Shown piece after piece: positions 22,816 through 32,200 of a DNA stretch of 64,000 nt. The stretch's first letter is position 1. Each line of letters starts with the position of its first letter. The translations under genes were made by a program, and so were the position numbers. The DNA comes from Bolinopsis microptera (lineage: Eukaryota > Ctenophora > Tentaculata > Lobata > Bolinopsidae), in assembly GCF_026151205.1 (NCBI RefSeq), contig NC_087078.1, forward strand, positions 5,163,675 to 5,227,674. The letters are read 5' to 3'. The notes under the pieces are model-generated. The model did no database searches. It was not told where the DNA came from and was given only the letters and a program-made list of their open reading frames with translations.

Positions 22816-22830
22816 TTATGATAGACATCT

Positions 22831-23155
22831 GCTATCTAAACCAATTAATATAATATAGTAAAGATTGTATTATTTTATATTTATTGTAGACTTGTTATTA
22901 TTCATTGGCGTTAGGCCAATTCTAATAGATGGTAGGCCAATAATTGGTCCTTACTGAAGGATTGCTTTGTCGAGATGATTCTGGATTTGTTTGTAGATGT
23001 TGTTCTATAAATCTTTATAATTGAGCTGCCTTACAGTTTTCTTTTACGAAGGTAATATTTTATCTTAAAGTGGTGGTACGATAATAATTACGAGGAATTT
23101 TAAAAAGTTTCGCTGTTTTAAAATCACAATCCCCACCACGTAGAGGGTATATAGA
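22831..23155. promoter_or_regulatory. Upstream region of the GPCR gene
   Basis: AT-rich, with several GGCCAAT/CCAATAAT words near 22910-22950 (CCAAT type). No TATA box is certain. It separates the retroelement from the GPCR start; no other gene is seen. Confidence 0.25.
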
Positions 23156-24848
23156 ATGGAGGGCGACTTCGCGCTGACCTCGCCAGTGGCCAGTACAGTG
23201 AATAACAGCTGCTTGAACGAGGTTAATCTGTGTCATTTTAGAGTTATCAACGTGAGTTTCAAGTGGATTTTAATCTTAATGAAAATTAATTAGGAGATTT
23301 TAGAATCTAATCAAGGATAAGTTGAGCGTGATAAACGTATGCGAATGTCGGAGCCCTTTTCAGTAAACAGACCTATTATGAGTATTTTGGCTATGAATAA
23401 ACTAGCGGTTTCCATTATAAATGGAAGTCCCAGCGAACAAAATCCTAATCTCTTCAGGGAGCGTTCCTTTTAGGAATCAGTGCAACAGGGTTCTTTCTCA
23501 CTGGAACAGTGATCTTCATGCTTTTGTTCCAGCACATCAAGCTTCCAGGAAATAAGGTAAATTACACCTAGGATGCCTGGTTTGTACGACCGTCACTCTT
23601 GACAGGATAGTTGTTTGAGCGCAATAATTTAAATCGTGGAGGGCTATATTATGGATCGTTGATAGAAAATTTCTCAGATATTCCAGTCTTGCTTAAATAT
23701 AATACGATTACAAATAGATTATTTACTCAGGAATAAAATCTCAAAAAAAATCAAACCTTTTTTGTAAGCGCAATGGCGAAATTTCAAATGTACATTGTAC
23801 AGGGAGTATATATACTGAACGTGGCGATGAATGATGTCATGATGGCGATTATTGGTTGTATCCGAGGCAGTGTTTACTTAAAGAACTACCTGATCGATCA
23901 AAACGGAGAGAGCAATATGTTCTGCCACGTCTACGCCATACTTTCTGAACCTTTCAAGTAAGTGAACCTTTCAAGTAACTTATATAATTTTGTGAGATAT
24001 CACTGAGGCCTGAGTGTAAGCTTATGGTTCAAACGAGAAAATAGAACAGTAACGTTTAATACAGTTTGAAATTTGTCAGGAATCTGTCCTAAAATTTGTA
24101 CAAGTTCTGACAATTAGCTAAATATAAACCCTCAGATCGAGTCTATCACTGGTCCTAATTCCCTTAACAATTGACCGGTTTATCGCGATCTTCTTTCCAA
24201 CCCGATACTCGAAATGGGTAACTTCTACCGTCACCTGGACTATGGTGCTCCTATCCTGGTGTCCGGGCGTAATTATCTGTTTCCTCGACCTTGGCAACTT
24301 CTTTACAGGAAATTTAGAGGTTTTTTCATACTTAACACTATTTTGTTTATATTTGAGTAGTGTAATTATCAGCCGCGTGGAATGCAACCATCAAACTCTA
24401 AACTGTTAATCAATATGCGCTTCTGTTCATGGTATTAAAAGGCATATTTATCCTCAGCTATACTACATGCCAACGGAACTGCGCTGTACCTTCAGCCTCA
24501 ACAGACGAATCATCAATCAACACACCCAAAATATTCCTAGCAGCCCCAACAGCCTTCATCGGGATCCTCTACTTGCTCATGCTGTACAAGATCATACGAA
24601 ACAATATCCCAGCAAGCAAAGTGTTCATCACCAGCACTGCTATAATCGCCACCTCGCTCGTCACTACTCTACCCGAACTAATCATTCATTTCGATAAGAA
24701 TTGGACTGGTAAAGTCTCCTATGAGGTGTTTCATGTTCTGCTGGTTACTATGTATTATATTAACCCGGTCTGTAATCCTATTATATACCTGTGTAGCAAT
24801 ACTCTAGCTCAAGATCAGGTTATTAAGAGGAACGCATCAGTGAAGTGA
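23156..24848 (+). CDS. Rhodopsin-class (class A) GPCR, five exons
   Basis: Exons: 23156-23251, 23458-23556, 23803-23957, 24136 to about 24320-24357, and about 24442/24458 to 24848; the first three junctions agree in phase. Exon 1 gives an extracellular N-terminus with NNS. Exon 2 gives TM1 (ISATGFFLTGTVIFMLLF). Exon 3 gives TM2 with the conserved Asp (LNVAMNDVMM) and the TM3 Cys. Exon 4 gives the TM3 end with DRF in place of DRY, and TM4 with Trp. Exon 5 gives TM5, TM6 (TLPELI in place of CWxP) and TM7 with NPIIY. The position of the opsin retinal lysine is Tyr, so it is not a photopigment. The ligand is unknown; small-molecule or peptide receptors are possible. The boundary between exons 4 and 5 is unresolved. 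Confidence 0.75.
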
Positions 24849-25271
24849 TAGAGTCTCTGTTTGTTCATGTAACACTTGAGAGGTATTGGAATAATCTCAT
24901 TTGAATAGCTTATACCCATAGTCCTGGATAGTGCTGAATATCAGCAAGCAATTCATTTGGTATTTTGTGTGGTATCTGGGCTAATTGTCTGAGTCCCTAC
25001 TGAAGCATTGACACCAGACTACATGTCATCGGATCTAATTAGCAGGTTATAATGAGATCACGTGACATGCAGCGTAGTAATCATAACTTCATAACTTCAT
25101 AAGGGATCAAATGACACTCCTGGAAATTTGAGCCAGTGATACGAGACATGGGCGTCACATGCATGAAGAATGTAGGAATCAGCGGAATTGTTTAAATAGG
25201 GAAACTACCATCAGTTATCATTAATCATCTCCAGCCCAGCTCCACATCTCTAATCTACTTCTCTTTACATC
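24849..25271. other. Spacer between GPCR and kinase genes
   Basis: No exon seen on either strand. It holds a TCACGTGA E-box at about 25055 and leads into the kinase. A TTAAATAG word near 25192 could serve as a TATA-like element. Confidence 0.3.
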
Positions 25272-26099
25272 ATGACAGCCATAAAGACCCTGAAACAGTT
25301 CCGCAACAAGTTTAAAGTAACGAAACTCCTGGGAGAAGGAGGGTATGGCACAGTCTACCTTTGTGTTGAAATCTCTACCAGGGTCCTCCGAGCAGTTAAG
25401 AGGTTACCAAACGTGAAGGACACCTACACCTCGCTGTGCCCCCGGAGACAGAGACAAGTTCCTAACGAAATCCTGTTCCTAGAGTCCATCTCTCATCCTA
25501 GCATCGTTAAGCTGCTGGACGTGTATTTTGATGAAGATACCAACACTTGGTTCCTTGTTCAGGAGTATCATCCTGGATTTGAAGAACTGTTCTCGTACGT
25601 CAACAACAACGGCCCTATGACAACACGTGATAGCTCTAGCATTGTCAATCAGCTGATCCGAGTGGTTATGTATCTTCTCCACGACCGGATGATCGACCAT
25701 CGTGATATAAAGGATGAGAACATCCTGTATAACCCTAAAACCAAGCAGATAAAACTGATCGACTTCGGCTCTGCAGCAAAGCTTTCCTCAGAACCCTATA
25801 CATCGTTTAGGGGTACAGACGTCTACATTCCACCAGAGTACTACCTAAACCGAAAGTATTCAGCCCTTCCTGCAACTGTGTGGGCTATAGGGTGCATCAG
25901 CTTCATTCTACTTGAGGGAGAATGTCCTTTTGATAACCGAGAAGCAGTTAAGACTTTTACAAGTATGTCAGACTTCAAAGACCCAAAGTTTCTGAGACAG
26001 ACGAAGAGAGTGAACTTTATAGAACAGTGCCTGAACCCGAGCGCTGATAAGAGGATTGATTTGTCAGATATCTCAGCTCATCCTTGGTTGCAGATTTGA
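25272..26099 (+). CDS. PIM-like serine/threonine kinase, intronless
   Basis: 275 aa, nearly all kinase domain, as in the PIM family (CAMK group). It has the Gly-rich loop GEGGYGTV (21-28), Lys43 in AVKRL, the helix-C Glu66, HRDIKDEN at 143-150, DFG at 164-166, PPEY in place of APE, and VWAIGCISFILLEGECPF, which matches the PIM pattern AVWSLGILLYDMVCGDIPF. All catalytic residues are present, so it should be active. PIM kinases are constitutively active and are set mainly by expression level. The single exon suggests an ancient or retro-derived intronless gene. It ends about 140 bp before the inferred stop codon of the polybromo-like gene, tail to tail. Confidence 0.85.
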   Translation: MTAIKTLKQFRNKFKVTKLLGEGGYGTVYLCVEISTRVLRAVKRLPNVKDTYTSLCPRRQRQVPNEILFLESISHPSIVKLLDVYFDEDTNTWFLVQEYHPGFEELFSYVNNNGPMTTRDSSSIVNQLIRVVMYLLHDRMIDHRDIKDENILYNPKTKQIKLIDFGSAAKLSSEPYTSFRGTDVYIPPEYYLNRKYSALPATVWAIGCISFILLEGECPFDNREAVKTFTSMSDFKDPKFLRQTKRVNFIEQCLNPSADKRIDLSDISAHPWLQI

Positions 26100-26149
26100 G
26101 TAAATTATTATTGCAGTGTATTTTTAGAATTTCCATATTTGATGCTATT

Positions 26150-26165
26150 AATTTTATTTTATTAA
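26150..26165 (-). terminator. Poly(A) signals of the polybromo-like gene
   Basis: On the minus strand AATAAAATAAAATT follows the inferred stop codon by about 75 nt. The transcript would end near the kinase stop codon at 26099, so the two genes are convergent with almost no spacer. Confidence 0.45.
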
Positions 26166-26237
26166 TTGATGAAATAGAGTCTAAATTAATTTGTTTTACA
26201 GTGCCAAACAAATTTACAATCCCAGTGAAACTGTCAT

Positions 26238-29200
26238 TCACTTAAAAACTAGAAAAACAGTCAACCCCAATTCCTAACATAAATTCAACTACACAAAGTA
26301 AACATCCAATTAAAAAACAATAAATAACAATTCCCCAAACTTACCATCAGAGCTGCTGAACATTTCAACTTGAACAGGTTTTAAGAAGGAAGGTTTAGTG
26401 GTTTTAAATATTCTCCTTGGTGTTTGGTAGATGTACCACTCGTTCTTCTCGAAGTTGGCCACTGATTCCTGAAAGATAATGTTTTCAGTATTCAAAAGGT
26501 TTTATGGTGTGTTTGGGTGATACAATAACTGAGTTAACATGTGAGAACTGTATTATTTGACCGAAAAGAAAAATTCAATGTTTGACTGATAAAAAGAATT
26601 GCCGAAACTCACTGTGAGATAGAGTTTAGATTCGCTGAGTTTACTGAACTTGTGGGTAGACTCGTCATACTTATTATCGCAGATATACACATCCTTCTCC
26701 AGGAAGCAGAGTGGATGTCTTGTTGTAAAGTCCTTGATGGACAAGATGTCACATCTCCCTTCCACACTAAACAAGGATAGTATATTGTTAGTTTATTCTC
26801 GAGATGGAGGGAGATTGTTTACTTGTACCAGTTATCTGGAGGTGTGCTCATCAGTAGAAACTGAGTGATCCAGGAGTGTAGGAAGAGGGGGGGGCAGGGG
26901 GGGGGGGGGGGGCGGCGACCACCCCCCATAAAATCTGGAAAAGTGGCCAACATTTTGGCCTATCTTGTAACATTGTTGGTTACTCTTCTATGCCGTGTTC
27001 AGTATTTTCAATACCAGCATTTTTCAATGAACCAGAAATTTGTTAATTTATATTGCATATTCTGATATTAAACGGGTAGCTGATTTTGATAAAATAACAT
27101 CGTGATCCGGCGTGATCAATTATTTTAATTAAGTACAACGGCTGCACCCCTGACTTTTTAACTTAACCTAAGAGAGGTATATATATTTAAAATTTTTTTG
27201 GTGTGTGAATTAAAGGTCTTCAAAACAAAACATATTACATGTCAGGATTCATCAGAAGTTCAGAAGCCTAGCGATTATAAAATTCAGATAACATTACTGA
27301 TTACTCTTTTATGCCGTGGGAGTAAATTAGCAGGACACAGTTTGCCCCTTGTAGTCCAAATTTACATTACCCCATTATAGCTAGAATTCATTCCTTAAAA
27401 CAAATTTTCCAAGAATTCTATTACTGAGAGACCTATTACTGAAAGCATATTTTTCAAAATTTGCATGACTTTTCTTTGACCCTTAATTAAATTGACACAA
27501 CAAAATCTTTCTGGATTTATCATTTCACATTGCTAGATTTCAATTCTGAAGGTAAATTTCCTGTAATTTGTTTCGAGAGAATGCAATATGCATCCCCTTT
27601 TCGAACTACACTTATTTCGCAAGAGCTGCTTGCAGGCCCTAATATGCATTTAAGATCGTATTATTTTAATCGTTCTTGAAACTGTGTTTGAAAATGATCT
27701 CTACTGCCAAATTGTTCAGCTAGGCCTTTTACACGTTTTGCTGTTTTTGAAATTCAGGCTGTGGCCAAAGCGCGTGCTAAATCTGAAAAACTCTAAGATT
27801 TTGGCCCCCTCATGAAGAAAATCATTCCTACACCCCTGGAGTGATCAAATGTTTGTGGTTGAAAATTGTAAACTGATTTTTTGGGCCAGAGATACAGTCG
27901 TTACGTGTCTGTACGTGTCTGAGAGCGAAAAAGTATCCTTTAAACCTTAAGGATGGTATTATAGTATAGTAGTAGTATAGGTAGTATAGTAGATGGTATT
28001 ATCATAGTAGGTGGACATATATATCCGTCACTTTTAGTTCACATACTTTATGCGGTGCATATTATATTGATTCCATGACTGGACTACAAGGTTATCTATT
28101 ATCTAATCCATTTTTTTAATTTCTACGTTATGATTTTAAAAAAAATGGTCACCAGACTTACTTAACTGCATGACCTGAAACATGAAAAATGCCTAAAGAT
28201 TATTGTGAGTATGAGTTCATAATGGTCACAGTTGCACTTATCAGTAGTTTTCTTGATACTTTGCAGTTTTTGAACGATAACGTTGACGTATCTTAGTTTC
28301 AAATGTCAACTTTCTCACGTATCGAATTAAAAGCCATCCAGATAAGGACAAAAAAGAGTACTCATGTGATATTCTGCTTGCCGTTAAAAGTCACGGTTAC
28401 TCAATTTTCCTACGTTTTCTACGAAAGTTTTGATACTTGGGAGTTTTTCCATTAGGTTGAGATTTGCCTTCGGAAACCAAGCATTACATTTTATTTTCCT
28501 CGTTTATAGGTCAATCGTTTTTTAAATCATGTTAATCTTTATATTATTATATAATCTAACATTTATGAACTATTTCAACCGTGCAATGTACAGTTTATCA
28601 ATAGAATAGGAACAACAATCTATTCTATTCTGTAGGTTTCCAAAACCAGCTAATAAAACCACATTCCAGAAAGATGAAACTCTTAGTATTCCTGTGTCTA
28701 GTTGGGGCTGTGCTGGGAAACCTTGCGTTTGAAGAATGGGCCAAAGAGCACAGTAAGGTGTACTCCTCGTACAGGGAGAGAATGTACCGTCAAGAGATCT
28801 GGGAATCCAACATGATCACCATCCTGTCACACAACGTACGACATGTCAAGGGAGAGACCACATACAACATGGCCATGAACGCATTCGGTGATATGACCTT
28901 CGAAGAGTTCCGCTCTCACAAGACCTGTTACGGAGGTAACCTCGGAAAAACCCCCAAGATCCACTACGGTGGTTCAACCTTCATGGCTCCCCTTAACTTC
29001 ACCGCCCCTGCTGCTGTGGACTTCAGGAAGCTGGGATATGTCAATGCCATCAAGGATCAGGGACAATGTGGCAGTTGCTGGGCTTTCTCCACCACTGGCT
29101 CTCTTGAGGGGCAACTTTTCAGGAAGAACGGAAAACTTGTGTCTCTCAGCGAACAACAGCTTGTAGACTGCTCTGGAAAGTTCGGAAATGACGGCTGTGA

Positions 29201-32200
29201 TGGAGGACTTATGGACTGGGCCTTCACCTACATCATGAGTGTAAAGGGTCTGGAAGCAGAGAAATCTTATGCCTACACTGCTGAGGATGGAGAATGCCAG
29301 TACAACGCCGCTAATGCAATTGGTGGCGCCACCGGTTTCATCGACATTCCTGAAGGAAGTGAAGATATGCTCACCATGGCTATCGCCGCCAACGGTCCCA
29401 TCTCTGTTGCCATCGACGCCAGCCACAGCTCATTCCAGTTCTACAACAAGGGAGTGTACGATGAGCCTAACTGCAGTAGTACCGAGCTGGATCACGGAGT
29501 ACTGGCTGTTGGGTACGGTACTGATAGTACCGGACAAGACTTCTACATCGTCAAGAACTCCTGGGGAACCAGCTGGGGTTTGGATGGGTACATCATGATG
29601 ACCAGGAACAAGAAGAACCAGTGCGGTATTGCAAGCTCTGCATCTTTCCCCATGGTTTAGATTGTAAATCAATGAACACTCCGAAAGTTTAAAAACTGTT
29701 TTAAGGGAGGATTTTGCCAATTATTAGTTTGAGATAAATTTTAAGATTTAATTTTTTGTATTTTTGTTTTGTATTGTAAACATTTTTAAAACTCACAATT
29801 AAATTGTAAATAACGCGTATCCTTTAACAAAATTCTACCAAATTTTAAGTTTAAATTCAAAGACGTAAAATTCATGCACATAAAGCAAACCCTTCTATTA
29901 TCATGATTATGGCATTGTTCTTTTGGCCGTGTGCACGATTTGACCACCTGATCCCACTTTCTCGAAAACTTACACTTAATGGCAGAAAAAAGCCAGAAAT
30001 AACTGGAAGATGGAAGGAACATACCTGTTGATATGGTTCATGTCCGCTATGCTACTCATCAGACACTCGTTAGGATAAAAGGCCTTCGTGTCGTAGAACT
30101 TTGTGTCAGAAGGTCTGATGAACCAAGGACCGTAAACCCACACATGATTACTCTTATCCTGAACAAGTTAACAATTTGAACCTAATTGATTAATGTGGGA
30201 ATGTTGGGTTATTGTGAAATAAACTTTTCTGCAGGGTTAAAGTTTAATGAAAGTTGAGTCAATACCTTGTGAATCTTATCGATTCTAGCAATGTAGGGGA
30301 GATCGTTTTCTGATTTAAGGTACACGAAGTCTCCCACTTTGAAGATGTCACCGTTATCCCTAACAAATTGGAGATAATATGTCTTGTGGTCGTTTGTTCC
30401 GTGTACTACTGTTTGTGTTGAATACCTGCGGAGATGTAGGGTTCAGACATATAAAATTCCGATCAAATAAATCAAATTAAAACTTAATCATACATAAGAT
30501 CGTCACAAATATTCATAAAAATATCCTAATAATTTTTCCATTGGTCCCCCGTCCCGATAAAAAAGTTCCCTCGAACCAGATTTGAACTGGTGACCTAAGG
30601 ATTACTAGGGTTGAAACCATTACAGTCCTCCGCTCTGCCAACTGAGCTACCAAGGGGATACAACGATTTGAGTTCACGATTAAAAATAAATTCATTGTCT
30701 GTGTTTGAACTTGTAAATCAGCTAGAGGTAGTGAATAAGTTGGCCGTAGTCATCTTGTCCCCTTCCCCGTTAATGTGCAATATGTTCCATGCATTAAAAT
30801 GTCTTTTTTTCTAAACACATGAGTCGAACTCGAATTGAAGGGAATTTTGTTGTAGTTCTTACATATTACCTGATACATCTAAAATAATAATGCGCCAAAT
30901 TATGTTATAAAATTCAAAATAATAATACCATACATACATCGATGATCGACTTACCTTGTATTTATATTGATAATACATTTGATAAAACCTATTAAATTAA
31001 TTTAATTCGCGCGCGAAAGAGCAAATCATTTGCTGTCATGTTGTTTCATCTTAAGGATGCTATTCGGAGTTCGCGCATGGCGCGAATATGGCGCGAATTC
31101 AGAGACTACTAAACAACAACGCATTGAGCAACACAGAGCTAACATGCCATAATTAGACACAATTATTTTATACTTTTTAACCAAATATTAATCCATTAAA
31201 CAAAACATCTGAAGGAAGTTCGAGAGTAAGGCAGTTTATAATATTATATCAAGCATTGGCTTATCGTCCGCCTAATGCATCCTTGTCAAGCTTTAAGGCA
31301 CTCCTCAGTTTTTTCTCCGTATGTATCAGTAGTATTAATGACGACAGCTACGATATCATGATGACTGGAGACTTTAACTTACCCTCAATTGACTGGCAGA
31401 CAAATTGTGTTCAATCTGGAGGCACGCAAGAAATTCAGCAGTCAGCACAGCATTTCTTAACTTTCATGTCTGATCATCTGCTGAGTCAGTACGTAATGTG
31501 TCCAACGAGAGGAAACAATGTTTTGGACCTGTTTATTACTAACAACAACCGAGTTGTTACAAATGTTGAATGCAAAACCACAACAATGTCAGACCATCAC
31601 GTGGTAGATGTTATGCTAGCATATAATCCACTTGAACAGGAGAAATCAGCAGTGCCGAAGTTTGATGAAAACTCGTACAGATGCCTTGATTTTCTCCAAG
31701 CAGACTTCAGCTCGCTCAGAGACGAGATAGAAGACACTAACTGGTCTCAACTTCGTTCTTCATGCTCTTTTGAAGACTTCCCAGCCTTGTTTACTGAGAC
31801 CCTCTTTCAGATATGCTCGTCTCATGTTCCCCGCAAGGCCAAACCTTCTGGGCGCCCAAAACATACCAATGCTTTGCGGCGTAAAAGGAACCGACTCCAG
31901 GCAAGGCTGAATGCCTTAGTCAACAATGGTGCACCTGACGATCACATCAGAAATGTTAGGAACAAGGTTGCACTCCTACAGTATGATATTCGATGTGCCC
32001 ATACCAAGAGACTTGATGAAAAGGAATCCAGGGCAGTAGAAAAGATCAAAACAAATCCCAAGTTCTTTTTCAGTTATGCTAAGTCTCTGTCGAAGATCAA
32101 ATCCAGTATTAACATGCTCTTTGATAGCAACCAGGAGATAACCACAGACCCCAAGAAAATGGCCGATCTGCTGCAGGAACAGTTCAGCTCTGTGTTTAGC

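Larger units (their letters stand above)
15284..22820 (+). mobile_element. Two-ORF APE/RT retrotransposon bracketed by 93-bp arrays
   Basis: The order is: a ~75-bp segment (15284-15358), 21 units of a 93-bp repeat (to 17284), ORF1, ORF2, the same ~75-bp segment again (from 21341), then 15 units of the same repeat (to about 22815). ORF1 and ORF2 are those of a non-LTR (LINE, CR1-like) element with an apurinic endonuclease and RT. The direct repeats on both sides make it look like an LTR or a slice of a head-to-tail multimer. Both ORFs lack internal stops, so the copy is young. ORF2 breaks off where related elements continue for about 115 residues. Confidence 0.75.

Noticed and set aside
23156..24848. 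GPCR as an opsin
   Set aside because: The retinal-binding lysine six residues before the NPxxY Asn is Tyr here.
26345..30425. BAH exons as part of a DNMT1-type gene
   Set aside because: They are in phase with upstream bromodomain exons and match the PBRM1 BAH pattern better; no methyltransferase motif follows.
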